In this document: positions 52,040-61,020 of the stretch, piece by piece
Layout: each line of letters begins with the position of its first letter
Position numbering within the stretch: position 1 is the stretch's first letter
Assembly: GCF_014639155.1 (NCBI RefSeq)
Contig: NZ_BMFT01000001.1
Span: 1,178,001-1,242,000 of the forward strand
Origin: Paenibacillus segetis
GTDB lineage: Bacteria > Bacillota > Bacilli > Paenibacillales > Paenibacillaceae
Length of the DNA: 64,000 nucleotides
Reading direction: 5' to 3'
Translations under genes and position numbers: made by a program
The notes under the pieces: generated by a model
Databases searched by the model: none
The model's input: only the letters and a program-made list of their open reading frames with translations
Told to the model about the DNA's origin: nothing

Positions 52040-52864
52040 ATGATAAAGCTTAAATTTACGATTGGTGAAGTATCCAATATTCTGAATATCCCGATTGATA
52101 CGCTTCGCTACTATGACAAGATCGGATTATTATCATCTCATCGTGACGTCAATAAGTACCGCTACTATTATCTTGAACAGTTAGATTCTCTGATCACCAT
52201 AAGAATGCTTAGAGCCATGGATGTTCCTATTGAACGTATCCAAGCACTCCTTACAGATGACAGTTTGCATGATATGCGCGAGTTGCTAGTTCATAAGCAG
52301 AAGGATATCGATCGGCAGTTGATCTATTTGAAGCATCTGTCCCATAAGCTTGATTTTCTGAATGATAAGTTTCAACGTTTCGAGGAAAGGGATGTCATTG
52401 AATTAGTTCAAAGTAATCCTAGCTGGGTGTTTCTAACGGATTCTGTTATGGAAAGTACAGACAAGAAGCTTGGGAGCACAGTGCAACAGCAGTTAAGTAA
52501 AATCAGTACCCAACAGAAGTGGCTCGATTTCTGCCATATTATTTCTATCGTGTCGATGGAGAACCTTCTAGTGGGCAATTATCACAGTTATTTGCATAAT
52601 GGGATTTTGTCCACCTTTCCGATGAATGAAACTGCAGGCGTGTTCAAGAAATTTGAGCCCCGCTTTTGTGCTAGAAAATGCGTGATCATTAGCAAGGACT
52701 GTTATGCCGATTTAGATGATCATTACGAGCAAATGAAAGCATTCATCCGTAAACGTGGTTTAAGGATTGCTGGAAGTTCTCTTGAAATTAATCTATTTAA
52801 TCAGTACAACAATCACTACATTGAAATCTACATTCCGGTAACTGAAATGGAGGAAGGAGAATAG
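52040..52864 (+). CDS. MerR family regulator with effector domain
   Basis: A 274-residue regulator. The N-terminal MerR DNA-binding domain is FTIGEVSNILNIPIDTLRYYDKIGLL, a coiled coil spans about 75-120, and the C-terminal 150 residues resemble the GyrI-like small-molecule-binding fold of BltR/BmrR types. It lies between a glycoside symporter and a glycoside hydrolase, with GGAGGTGAG before its ATG and 2 bases to the next gene. A sugar-responsive activator is the simplest reading, unusual for MerR. Confidence 0.87.
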   Translation: MIKLKFTIGEVSNILNIPIDTLRYYDKIGLLSSHRDVNKYRYYYLEQLDSLITIRMLRAMDVPIERIQALLTDDSLHDMRELLVHKQKDIDRQLIYLKHLSHKLDFLNDKFQRFEERDVIELVQSNPSWVFLTDSVMESTDKKLGSTVQQQLSKISTQQKWLDFCHIISIVSMENLLVGNYHSYLHNGILSTFPMNETAGVFKKFEPRFCARKCVIISKDCYADLDDHYEQMKAFIRKRGLRIAGSSLEINLFNQYNNHYIEIYIPVTEMEEGE

Positions 52865-52866
52865 AG

Positions 52867-54372
52867 ATGAAGAAGCTTACAACGGATGGGCAACGTATTG
52901 TAAATGAAGATGGGGCACAGGTAATTTTGAGTGGTGTGAACTTGGTCTGTAAGGATAAAGCCAAAGGTTATGTGGAACCTTGCGGTGAAGATCTGTTCAC
53001 ATGGTTTCATGAGCAAGGGTTCAATGTGATTCGCTTAGGTTTGATCTGGGATGGTGTGGAGCCGGAACCAGGTGTGTATGATAACGAATATTTAGCTAAA
53101 ATCAAACAGCAAATCATCTGGGCTAAGCAAAACGATCTTTACGTTTTTCTAGATATGCATCAGGATTTATATAGTTCGCGTTATGGTGATGGGGCTCCTG
53201 AATGGGCGACCTTCTCAGATAATCTGCCCCATATAGTTGGTCAAATATGGAGTGATGCGTATCTAGAAAGTCCGGCACTGAATCGTGCAATGGATCATTT
53301 TTGGGCTAACGCTCCCGCTAGTGATGGGATAGGTTTACAGGATCATTATGCGTCGATGTGGAAATATGCAGCCCAATTCTTTGCCGATTGTACCAATATC
53401 ATTGGCTACGATATGATGAACGAACCTTATCCTGGATCAAGTGGACAACTGGTGTTTGGTGCAATTATCGATGCTTATGCCAAGTCCGTTATGGGAATGA
53501 CTGAAGTCGACATGGAACAACTCTCCGCGCTCTGGTTCAATGAAGAGGATAAACAAGAGATCCTCAAAGGCATGGCGGATATGGATATCTATCGAGTTTT
53601 GGTTGATCGTGCGAAAGACGCCTCTCAGGTATTCGAGCGTGAAGTACTTGCCCCTTTTTTCAACAAAACAGCAGCAGCGATTCGTTCGGTTGTCCCGGAC
53701 GGCTTCTTAATGCTTGAAACTAGTTATTTTGCTAATATGGCAGTGGAGTCTGGCTTGGTATTAGTACAGGACGATGAGGGAACAGTTGTTCATCATCAGG
53801 TCTACGCCCCCCATGGTTATGATCTGGTAGTCGATACGGAGCATTACGAGATATATAATCAGGATCGCGTTGAATTGATATATGCAACTCATCGCAAGGT
53901 GCAGGAACGTTTGAACATTCCTACCTTGATCGGGGAATGGGGAGCATTCACCAATCATCCTGCGACCCTCGAGCTATCCAAAGCATTGCTTGCCATTTTT
54001 GAAGGAAACCTTTGGAGCAACACCTATTGGTGCTGGTGCGATGGATTCAAGGAATCACCTTACTCCGTAGCATTAAAACGTGCTTATCCACAGGCAACAG
54101 GTGGATTGCTTGTAGGTTACCACTACGACTATGATACGGACATCATAAAAGTGGACTACGTTCCGTCCGGTGGTGAGACTTTGATCTATCATCCCCGCGC
54201 AGCATTGCTCTCCAAGGATGTTGTACTCATTTCTGGAACAGGTGTTGATGTATATCAGATCGAAGTCCGTCCTTTCCAGGGTTCGGAGAGTGGGATCATA
54301 GCGATTAGCGCCCCGCAAGACGAGACCAAGATTACTGTTACCATAGGGAACCCTTCATCAAAGCAAGAGTAG
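52867..54372 (+). CDS. GH5-family glycoside hydrolase, endoglycoceramidase-like
   Basis: A 501-residue cytoplasmic hydrolase without a signal peptide. The GH5 barrel (residues 1-400) contains FNVIRLGLIWDGVEPEPG, FLDMHQDLYSSRYGDGAPEWA, acid/base E186 in MMNEPYPG and nucleophile E357 in LIGEWGAF. A beta-sandwich C-terminal domain (about 405-501) follows. This architecture is that of endoglycoceramidases and endo-beta-galactosidases of GH5. Those enzymes are usually secreted, so an intracellular form next to a GPH symporter suggests hydrolysis of an imported glycoside. Confidence 0.88.
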   Translation: MKKLTTDGQRIVNEDGAQVILSGVNLVCKDKAKGYVEPCGEDLFTWFHEQGFNVIRLGLIWDGVEPEPGVYDNEYLAKIKQQIIWAKQNDLYVFLDMHQDLYSSRYGDGAPEWATFSDNLPHIVGQIWSDAYLESPALNRAMDHFWANAPASDGIGLQDHYASMWKYAAQFFADCTNIIGYDMMNEPYPGSSGQLVFGAIIDAYAKSVMGMTEVDMEQLSALWFNEEDKQEILKGMADMDIYRVLVDRAKDASQVFEREVLAPFFNKTAAAIRSVVPDGFLMLETSYFANMAVESGLVLVQDDEGTVVHHQVYAPHGYDLVVDTEHYEIYNQDRVELIYATHRKVQERLNIPTLIGEWGAFTNHPATLELSKALLAIFEGNLWSNTYWCWCDGFKESPYSVALKRAYPQATGGLLVGYHYDYDTDIIKVDYVPSGGETLIYHPRAALLSKDVVLISGTGVDVYQIEVRPFQGSESGIIAISAPQDETKITVTIGNPSSKQE

Positions 54373-54407
54373 AAGAGTATACCACGATGAGTGGTGTCAG
54401 ATACAGG

Positions 54408-54433
54408 TCGATTGCACGTGCAATCGGCTTTTT
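54408..54433 (+). terminator. Terminator of the GPH-MerR-GH5 operon
   Basis: CGATTGCACGTGCAATCG is a perfect palindrome, followed by GCTTTTTTT. Confidence 0.85.
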
Positions 54434-54528
54434 TTATATGAGATAAAACTCATCTTAAAGGGGGAACGTATGTGCTAATATGAAGGGGTCGGAATAACTT
54501 GTGAATTCTTATTGGACGAGGTGAAGTA

Positions 54529-54915
54529 ATGGCAAATAAAGAGAAGATCATTGATTTATGGGCTGAAATCGATAAACAGAATTGGGATAATTTGTTTCAA
54601 TATTTTACAGAAGACGCTGTTATCAACTGGAATAATTCAAATGAGAGCTTTAATGTGAATGAATTCGTTAGGGCAAATTGTGAATATCCAGGCAATTGGA
54701 GGATTGATATTGAGCGACTAGAAGCTATGGATGATTTAGTCGTTTCAGTGGTAAAAGTCGAGTTAAAAAGCTCCGAAATATCCTTTCGTGCCACCTCATT
54801 TTTCGAATTTGATGAAGATAAGATTAGATGGCTAAATGAATACTGGGGCGATAACGCCCAAGCCCCGCAGTGGAGGGTTGATATGAACATTGGTAAACCG
54901 ATTATTAATACATAA
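54529..54915 (+). CDS. SnoaL/NTF2-like protein
   Basis: A 128-residue protein with the cone-shaped NTF2-like fold: an N-terminal helix (IIDLWAEIDKQNWDNLFQYFTEDAVINW) followed by strands with FEFDEDKIRWLNEYW. Members act as small-molecule isomerases, cyclases or binding proteins; the function here is unknown. GAGGTGAAGTA precedes the ATG. It is transcribed alone. Confidence 0.82.
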   Translation: MANKEKIIDLWAEIDKQNWDNLFQYFTEDAVINWNNSNESFNVNEFVRANCEYPGNWRIDIERLEAMDDLVVSVVKVELKSSEISFRATSFFEFDEDKIRWLNEYWGDNAQAPQWRVDMNIGKPIINT

Positions 54916-55031
54916 AATATGACATTTAACAACATATAGAGCGAACAGGATCGTGTTTTGAAGTGGCGAATAACGGTGATGTTATTAGATAGTCTTATCA
55001 TCATTGTATTGTGAACGAAGGAGGGCAGAAA

Positions 55032-55352
55032 ATGGCACTTGGAATTTTGTTAGTTGTATTTGTTACGCTCGCAATTGTCAGTTTGATTAGTATCTTGCTA
55101 CTGTTTCTCGTAAAAGATCCAAGAATAAACCATATTTTTTTCATAGTTACGGTAATCTTAGGTATTGTGATCAGTTATATGAATTTCACTTCTATTGCGA
55201 GTAATATGTTTGCTCCGCGAGTCATTGCTGTAGTTTTTAGTATTCTGTTGGCTTTTGGAGTTATTCTGAGATACATGGGAAACATTACTGCAGCTAAAAT
55301 ATTGACTGCTGCTTCGGTGGTATTGGGGTGTCTTCAGTTATTCTTCTTTTAA
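55032..55352 (+). CDS. Small membrane protein of unknown function (106 aa)
   Basis: A 106-residue protein with four membrane segments (about 3-28, 35-53, 60-80, 86-106) and almost no loops. I do not recognise the family. ATG 55032 is 7 bases after GGAGGG; the open frame begins seven codons earlier without a site. It is located between the NTF2-like and MBL-fold genes. Confidence 0.68.
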   Translation: MALGILLVVFVTLAIVSLISILLLFLVKDPRINHIFFIVTVILGIVISYMNFTSIASNMFAPRVIAVVFSILLAFGVILRYMGNITAAKILTAASVVLGCLQLFFF

Positions 55353-55454
55353 ATAGATTTGAAACTATATCTTAGGAGAGTTGTCATAGTTCTTGATCAA
55401 AAATGAAAGTATAGTTAACTCATAATCATGAATTGAAGAAGGACGGAGTTGGCT

Positions 55455-56288
55455 ATGGAGATTACCGTGTTACTCGAGAACACTAGTTGTGATAGTAAGT
55501 ATACGGCTAAGCATGGATTATCACTCTTGATCAAAGCTGAACACGGTCAGATTCTGTTTGATACAGGACCCGACCGCACATACATAGATAATGCGAAGCA
55601 ACTAAATGTAGATCTTAGTATTGTGGACCATGTGGTGGTTTCTCACGGGCATTCAGACCATATTGGCGGCTTACCTTTTCTGAATGAAGTGAATTCAACA
55701 GCACCGATTTATTTTTGCAAAAATGCGTTAGAAACTCATTGGTTGAAAATAGGTCCTTATTATCACAATGTAAGTGCTCCGGATAACATTTTGAATATAT
55801 ATAAACAGCGAGCAAACACAATAACAGAGAAATTAGTTATTTTTGAAGGAGCAACTCTTATTCCTTTAGCACCAACCAATGCACATGAGAAGCATTTATA
55901 CAAAGGTCCTAAGAATGAGCGAAAGCTGGACGATTTCAATCATGAATTGATGTTAGTTCTGGAGACAACGAAAGGACTTGTACTCATAACAGGGTGTAGT
56001 CATCATGGGATTGTAAGTATGACCAGGACTGCAATGGAGCATTTTCCGAATAGGTCTATTGCCGCATTGATCGGGGGATTTCATCTGATTGGAATACCGA
56101 TCATCAATACCTTAGGAAAAACAAAAGAGGAAATCGTTGATACAGCGAGTACCTTGGATAACCTTCCTATACAATCAATCTATACATGTCACTGCACTGG
56201 ACAAAGGGGATATGAAATTTTAAAAACAGTTTTACAAGAGAAACTACAGTATCTGGCTACAGGAGACACAATTATTCTAGAAGATTGA
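55455..56288 (+). CDS. MBL-fold metallohydrolase
   Basis: A 277-residue metallo-beta-lactamase-fold enzyme. The metal motif is SHGHSDHIGG, with later ligands in GCSHHGIV and GGFHL. Overall it resembles the group annotated as tetrahydromethanopterin-pathway beta-ribofuranosylaminobenzene phosphate synthases or generic MBL hydrolases; in Firmicutes the substrate is unknown. ATG 55455 is 6 bases after GGAG. It ends at a strong terminator and is not part of the heme operon downstream. Confidence 0.88.
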   Translation: MEITVLLENTSCDSKYTAKHGLSLLIKAEHGQILFDTGPDRTYIDNAKQLNVDLSIVDHVVVSHGHSDHIGGLPFLNEVNSTAPIYFCKNALETHWLKIGPYYHNVSAPDNILNIYKQRANTITEKLVIFEGATLIPLAPTNAHEKHLYKGPKNERKLDDFNHELMLVLETTKGLVLITGCSHHGIVSMTRTAMEHFPNRSIAALIGGFHLIGIPIINTLGKTKEEIVDTASTLDNLPIQSIYTCHCTGQRGYEILKTVLQEKLQYLATGDTIILED

Positions 56289-56300
56289 TAGATGGATTCA

Positions 56301-56341
56301 AAGTGAGCTTAACTAGTTTTACTAGTCAAGCTCACTTTTTT
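56301..56341 (+). terminator. Terminator after the MBL gene
   Basis: AGTGAGCTT and AAGCTCACT form the stem, with ACTAG/CTAGT inside, followed by seven T. Confidence 0.92.
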
Positions 56342-56403
56342 TATGTGTTTTAATCGACTTCTTTGAAGCAGTGACGCATAGAAATTAAAATATAAGAATT
56401 TTA

Positions 56404-56432
56404 TTGATAATGATTATCATTCTATGTATAAT
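56404..56432 (+). promoter_or_regulatory. Promoter of the heme-uptake operon
   Basis: TTGATA (56404-56409), a 17-base spacer and TATAAT (56427-56432). Both boxes are overlapped by Fur boxes. Confidence 0.75.
56405..56419. promoter_or_regulatory. Fur box 1
   Basis: TGATAATGATTATCA is a perfect 7-1-7 Fur inverted repeat overlapping the -35 box and spacer. Confidence 0.88.
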
Positions 56433-56446
56433 GAGAATGGTTATCA
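56432..56446. promoter_or_regulatory. Fur box 2
   Basis: TGAGAATGGTTATCA matches the 7-1-7 Fur repeat at all but two positions and covers the expected transcription start. Confidence 0.6.
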
Positions 56447-56474
56447 ATATCAATTGAATTTTATGGGGGAAATT

Positions 56475-57485
56475 ATGAAGAAGATTTGGGGAATCATCGT
56501 ACTTATTTCGATTGTCATTGCACTAACAGCATGTGGTAATAAAGAAGCTAGCAACAAGAATCAAGAGAACAGCAACAAGCAATCCAATGTAGTTGCAACA
56601 GATGCACCAGATGCAGCAAATGCTAGCAACAATACGGAAGTATCAATAAATGTCGACGAGACTAGGGTCCAAGAGCTTCAAGCGCAATTTGGTCAGGAAA
56701 AACCAGCTAAAGCTGTAACTTTATCTGTTGCCATAACGGAGCTGTACGATGCACTTCAACTTGATCTTGTGGGTGTGCCAACTACGCAGAGCGAGTTGCC
56801 TGATTCGTATGCTAACGTTCAGCGTGTCGGTTCTTCTCACTCTCCGGATCTCGAACAAATTGCCAAACTTGAGCCTAATATTGTGCTTGCTCCTGCATCT
56901 ATTAAGGACAGCATTGATAAAGTGCTCAAACCGTCTGGTATACCCGCTGCATACTTGCCGGTTGACTCCTTAGATGAGCTTAAGGAATCGTTGGTTACGC
57001 TTGGTCGAATCTATGGAAAAGAAGATCAGGCCAAAGAGGTGCTCACTACCTTTACTAATGCGGAAGCTGAAGCACTCAAAGTTATCGAGGGGAAATCAGC
57101 GCCTAGCGTGATGTTTCTATTCGGTTCAGTTGAGTCCCTTATGCTGATGAATGAGGATACATTTGCAGGTAGTCTGGCTAAGAAACTTGGTGCTTCAAAT
57201 GTCCTGAGTTCTGTTTTGAAGCAATCTGAGACCTATGTTCCACTGAATATGGAATCGATTGTTGAAGCTAATCCGGATGTAATCTTATTGGTGGCGCATG
57301 GTGATCCAACCGCTGTTGCCCAAAAGTTTGAGGAAGATGTGAAGAAGAATGGGGTATGGGAGAAGCTTGATGCGTTTAAGAATGGGAAAATGGTTACCCT
57401 TGACTACAATCTTTACGGTGTCGCTTCGCTTGTTAAAGCACCAGATGCCTATAAGGATCTAGCTGCAATATTATATAACAACTAA
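56475..57485 (+). CDS. Heme/siderophore ABC transporter substrate-binding lipoprotein (IsdE-like)
   Basis: A 336-residue lipoprotein with lipobox ALTAC near residue 20, a charged linker and a two-lobed FecB/TroA-type binding domain (about 70-336). The order and wording (DLEQIAKLEPNIVLAPAS, SVMFLFGSVESLMLMNEDTFAGSLAKKLGASN) resemble IsdE/HmuT heme-binding proteins. ATG 56475 follows GGGGGAAA. It is the first gene of a Fur-controlled operon with a permease, an ATPase and a HutZ-like protein, supporting heme rather than siderophore uptake. Confidence 0.87.
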   Translation: MKKIWGIIVLISIVIALTACGNKEASNKNQENSNKQSNVVATDAPDAANASNNTEVSINVDETRVQELQAQFGQEKPAKAVTLSVAITELYDALQLDLVGVPTTQSELPDSYANVQRVGSSHSPDLEQIAKLEPNIVLAPASIKDSIDKVLKPSGIPAAYLPVDSLDELKESLVTLGRIYGKEDQAKEVLTTFTNAEAEALKVIEGKSAPSVMFLFGSVESLMLMNEDTFAGSLAKKLGASNVLSSVLKQSETYVPLNMESIVEANPDVILLVAHGDPTAVAQKFEEDVKKNGVWEKLDAFKNGKMVTLDYNLYGVASLVKAPDAYKDLAAILYNN

Positions 57486-57512
57486 GTTTATTTAAGTTAG
57501 GGGAGCAGTAAA

Positions 57513-58508
57513 TTGGCGAGAAACTTCAAAAAGAAGGAAGCTACGATTTTAGGAATTGCTTTGCTGCTGCTCCTAGTATCTATTGTTTTTGCGATTGGCA
57601 TTGGGAGTGTTCAATTTACACTTTCACAGACGTGGCAGACGTTAATTGGCTCCGGGAAGGATGCAGACAACACGATCCTGTGGGATATTCGGATCCCAAG
57701 AGTGCTGTTGGCACTCATTATCGGTGCTAATTTAGCCGCCTCCGGCATACTTTTACAAGCAGTAATGAATAACCCATTAGCCGATCCAGGATTGACTGGA
57801 GTGTCTAGTGGAGCAGCAGTTACTGTTTTATTTATCATGCTCGTTGCTCCTGAGTATTCAGGATTCATTCCTCTTGCAGCCATTGTAGGCGGGGGACTCG
57901 CTGCCATTATGGTCTATGCATGGGCTTGGAAGAAGGAGAGTGGATATACTCCGATTCGGATCATTTTATCTGGTGTTGCAGTCAACGCTGTATTTGGTGG
58001 TGTGATTGGATTACTTTCCATTCTATACAGTGATAAGCTACCTACCGCGCTTTCGTGGATGAATGGTAGCTTGTCCGGTAAAGGGATGAAGGATGTATTA
58101 AACATCCTTCCCTACTCCGTAGCAGGTTGGGTCATGGCATTGCTGTGTATTCGTCAGGCTAATATCCTTCGGTTAGGGGAGCAGGCCGCACATAATTTAG
58201 GGCAAAATTTAAATCGGGTTCGTTTTTTGCTCTCTTTTGTTGCTGTATTCCTAGCTGCGATTTCAGTGTCCAAGGTAGGGCTTGTCGGCTTTGTTGGTCT
58301 GATCGTACCGCACATGGCCCGTATAATTATTGGATCCAATTACAAGCATAGTCTCCCACTTAGCCTGTTGCTTGGGGCGATGATATTAATTATTGCGGAT
58401 ACCGCAGGTCGGTCTTTATTTAGTCCACTGGAAATACCGGCGGGGATCATCATGGCTATGGCGGGAGGACCTTATTTTCTATATCTCATGAGAAAAGGAG
58501 GTGCCTGA
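57513..58508 (+). CDS. FecCD family iron/heme ABC permease
   Basis: A 331-residue permease with about ten membrane segments. FecCD motifs include WDIRIPRVLLALIIGANLAASG, the coupling-helix region GFVGLIVPHMARI and the final EIPAGIIMAMAGGPYFLYLMRK. It forms a homodimer with the ATPase encoded next and takes substrate from the lipoprotein. The start is TTG 57513 after AGGGGAG. It overlaps the ATPase ribosome site. Confidence 0.92.
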   Translation: MARNFKKKEATILGIALLLLLVSIVFAIGIGSVQFTLSQTWQTLIGSGKDADNTILWDIRIPRVLLALIIGANLAASGILLQAVMNNPLADPGLTGVSSGAAVTVLFIMLVAPEYSGFIPLAAIVGGGLAAIMVYAWAWKKESGYTPIRIILSGVAVNAVFGGVIGLLSILYSDKLPTALSWMNGSLSGKGMKDVLNILPYSVAGWVMALLCIRQANILRLGEQAAHNLGQNLNRVRFLLSFVAVFLAAISVSKVGLVGFVGLIVPHMARIIIGSNYKHSLPLSLLLGAMILIIADTAGRSLFSPLEIPAGIIMAMAGGPYFLYLMRKGGA

Positions 58509-58509
58509 T

Positions 58510-59286
58510 ATGCTAAATATTCATTCTCTCTCTATCCGTTATGCGGATAAAACCATTGTAAATGACTTCTCGATCGATGTGGAAGAAGGAGAGGTCGTAT
58601 CGATTATCGGGCCAAATGGCTCTGGTAAATCTACCATTCTAAAAGGTGTAACAGGCCTTATACCATGTAAAAGCGGTCAAATTTGTATTGCGAATCAGGA
58701 AACTAACCAACTTAACAATAAGCAAATATCCAAATTGATGTGCATGCTGTGTCAGGGTAATGTAAGTCCGATGGATATGACCGTTGGGGAATTAATCAGC
58801 TATGGACGTATGCCTCACAAAAAGTGGTATGAGCGTATGGATGCAAAAGATTATGAAATCATTGAGTGGGCACTTATGAAGACTGGGATGCAGAATTTCA
58901 AGGAACGTCTGGTATCCACCTTGTCCGGTGGAGAAGCGCAAAAGGCATGGCTTGCTATGGCACTTGCCCAGTGCCCTAAGGTATTGCTTCTAGATGAGCC
59001 AACGACCTACTTGGACATCGCCCATCAACTGGAAGTGCTTGATCTAGTTCAATCGTTAAACCGTGAGTTAAAGCTTACAGTCGTTATGGTTCTTCATGAT
59101 TTAAATCATGCAAGTACCTACAGTGACAAGGTATGTGTCATTAAAAAAGGATCTGTGCAAACCTATGGACGACCACAGGATGTACTGACGCAAGAGTTAA
59201 TTCGGAGTGTATACGGTGTTGAGACAGAGATTGAGCAGTTGCCTAACAATCCGCGCCCACGTATTCATGTTCTTCATAAAATATAA
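58510..59286 (+). CDS. Iron/heme ABC transporter ATP-binding protein
   Basis: A 258-residue ABC ATPase: Walker A GPNGSGKST, signature LSGGEAQKAW (instead of LSGGQ), Walker B VLLLDEPTTYLDI and the H-loop VVMVLHDLNHA. It belongs to the FecE/HmuV group and powers the FecCD permease. ATG 58510 is 8 bases after AGGAGG and one base after the permease stop. Confidence 0.93.
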   Translation: MLNIHSLSIRYADKTIVNDFSIDVEEGEVVSIIGPNGSGKSTILKGVTGLIPCKSGQICIANQETNQLNNKQISKLMCMLCQGNVSPMDMTVGELISYGRMPHKKWYERMDAKDYEIIEWALMKTGMQNFKERLVSTLSGGEAQKAWLAMALAQCPKVLLLDEPTTYLDIAHQLEVLDLVQSLNRELKLTVVMVLHDLNHASTYSDKVCVIKKGSVQTYGRPQDVLTQELIRSVYGVETEIEQLPNNPRPRIHVLHKI

Positions 59287-59304
59287 ACGAAACGAGGAAA
59301 AACT

Positions 59305-59820
59305 ATGAAAGTAATGGATCTCGAGACAGTAAAGAAGCAATATTTAGATTTTACTAGTAGTTTAACTTCGGTCATGTTAAGCACTGTTGATGAAAAGGGT
59401 CAGCCGTTCATTTCTTATGCACCTTTTGTTAGGTATCAGGGTAAATTGTATGTTTATCTTAGTCAGATTGCACATCATTACTACCATTTAGAAAATAATA
59501 AAACGGTGGATGTCATGCTAATTGAAGATGAAGCGTCCACAGCGAATATGTTTGCTAGACAACGGGCCAGGTTTGTTTGTACGGCGAAGAATATCGGTAA
59601 TGAAGGATATGAAGAAATATTCGAGCTGTTTGGAGAAGTGTTCAATAAAAAAATGATAGATATGTTACGTACGCTCGATTTCTCTTTGTTTGAAGTTACC
59701 CCTTTACAAGGTCGTTACGTTGCAGGTTTCGGTCAAGCCTTTGATATTGATCTTATGGCTGATAAATTCGAGCATGTTACTCGTGATGGGCATGATCAGA
59801 AAGATGACAAAGCAAATTAA
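59305..59820 (+). CDS. HutZ/HugZ-like heme utilisation protein (pyridoxamine oxidase fold)
   Basis: A 171-residue split-barrel protein of the flavin-reductase/PNPOx fold. The GFGQAFDIDL segment near residue 140 and the His-rich C-terminus (DKFEHVTRDGHDQK) correspond to the GFG motif and heme-ligand region of HutZ/HugZ, enzymes that bind and degrade heme to release iron. Position directly after the ABC transporter ATPase in a Fur operon strongly supports heme breakdown rather than pyridoxine metabolism. Which histidine binds heme is not certain. Confidence 0.78.
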   Translation: MKVMDLETVKKQYLDFTSSLTSVMLSTVDEKGQPFISYAPFVRYQGKLYVYLSQIAHHYYHLENNKTVDVMLIEDEASTANMFARQRARFVCTAKNIGNEGYEEIFELFGEVFNKKMIDMLRTLDFSLFEVTPLQGRYVAGFGQAFDIDLMADKFEHVTRDGHDQKDDKAN

Positions 59821-59845
59821 GGCTTCATAAAAAGGGGTGACTAGG

Positions 59846-60307
59846 ATGACTTATTCCACCATATTGCCATTGTGGAATTCGACTCAGGATCGATTTCACA
59901 GTATGGTAAAGAAATTGCCAGAACAAGATCTAACATTGCAATTAGGTCCTTCATCGATTGGAAACATGCTGCGACATAATGCTGAAGTCGAGTATATGGT
60001 TGCCGATTGGTTCTTTGGAAGGCCGATACCTGGGGACATTGAGATTCTAACTAGTCGTGGTGCCGCTAATAATAAGGTATCTCAAAGTAATCTTCAGGAG
60101 CTAATACAATTTCTCGAGAAGTCGAATACACATTTGATCCAAGCGATGGAGGCTCTTCCTGAAGAAGAATGGAATAAGCAGAAGGAGTGCCCTATCGGAG
60201 CTTCAACACCGCTTGAAGCTGTTGGACGACTTATGTATCATGCTGGAATTCATGCTGGCCAAATATCACTTATCCAGAAATGTACAACAAAACAGGAATC
60301 GATATAA
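59846..60307 (+). CDS. DinB/YfiT-superfamily metal-binding protein
   Basis: A 153-residue four-helix protein of the DinB/DUF664 superfamily (not the polymerase). The likely metal-binding histidines are in LRHNAEVEYMVADWF and YHAGIHAGQISLI. Relatives include thiol-dependent hydrolases and transferases; the substrate here is unknown. ATG 59846 follows AAAGGGG by 8 bases, 25 bases after the HutZ-like gene and before the operon terminator, so it belongs to the heme operon and may be iron-regulated. Confidence 0.82.
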   Translation: MTYSTILPLWNSTQDRFHSMVKKLPEQDLTLQLGPSSIGNMLRHNAEVEYMVADWFFGRPIPGDIEILTSRGAANNKVSQSNLQELIQFLEKSNTHLIQAMEALPEEEWNKQKECPIGASTPLEAVGRLMYHAGIHAGQISLIQKCTTKQESI

Positions 60308-60325
60308 AAGGGAATCCTAGATCGA

Positions 60326-60366
60326 AGGAGCATCATTTAGCGAAAGCTAAAGATGCTCCTTTTTAT
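60326..60366 (+). terminator. Terminator of the heme operon
   Basis: AAGGAGCATCATTTAGC pairs with GCTAAAGATGCTCCTT around GAAA (one bulge), followed by a T-tract. Confidence 0.92.
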
Positions 60367-60485
60367 TTTTGCCTCGTGTATAGCATTGTTTGATTCTACA
60401 GATTTCATCTTGGCGCATTAATCAAGGCATGGTCAGTCATACTAGGAGAGATGATTTATCAATCTGTCGAAAGGCTGATGCTAAC

Positions 60486-61007
60486 ATGACTATGGATGCG
60501 TTGTTGTTTTATTTTCTGGTTTACTCGTTATTTGGTTGGCTTTTGGAGAATGGGTATAGTTATTTGACTGAAGGAGTGTTTGCAAAAGACGGTTTTCTTA
60601 AAGGACCTTATAAACCAATGTATGGGGTTGCCCCTTTATTATTGTTGTTATTGGGTACTGGACGTAGTCCCTTTGTTGTTGGGCTCCTCTGCTTAATCAT
60701 TCCCACGGTTGTTGAGTATGTGAGTGGTTATTTACTTAACAGAGTATTTCATAAACAGTGGTGGAATTATTCAGAGAACCGAGTGCAATTGCATGGTCAT
60801 ATTTGTCTGAAATTCTCACTATATTGGGCGGTCTTGTCATTCGTGTTCCTGCGATATATTCATCCTTCCATTGAAGGGATATATGCAACAATGGCATCCG
60901 TCTGGGCAATGGTTAGCCCTGTATTCTTGCTACTGTTCTTAGTCGATCTTATTTGGACTTATCAGGTTAGACGTAGGGCAATAAAAAGTGATTTGATCGA
61001 ACAATAA
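60486..61007 (+). CDS. CmpB-like putative ABC permease (PF06541 type)
   Basis: A 173-residue membrane protein of the ABC_trans_CmpB family with five to six membrane segments. YSLFGWLLENGYSYLTEGVFAKDGFLKGPYKPMYG is the family region (acidic, then GP-x-x-P-x-YG), followed by the conserved WWNYSENRVQLHGHICLKFS. The family's function is unknown. I take ATG 60486; the open frame runs 32 codons further up without a site. The deacetylase gene follows after 13 bases. Confidence 0.8.
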   Translation: MTMDALLFYFLVYSLFGWLLENGYSYLTEGVFAKDGFLKGPYKPMYGVAPLLLLLLGTGRSPFVVGLLCLIIPTVVEYVSGYLLNRVFHKQWWNYSENRVQLHGHICLKFSLYWAVLSFVFLRYIHPSIEGIYATMASVWAMVSPVFLLLFLVDLIWTYQVRRRAIKSDLIEQ

Positions 61008-61020
61008 AAGGAGGGACCGT

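Noticed and set aside
59846..60307. Second DNA polymerase IV gene
   Set aside because: The DinB name here refers to the four-helix DinB/YfiT damage-inducible superfamily; there are no polymerase motifs.
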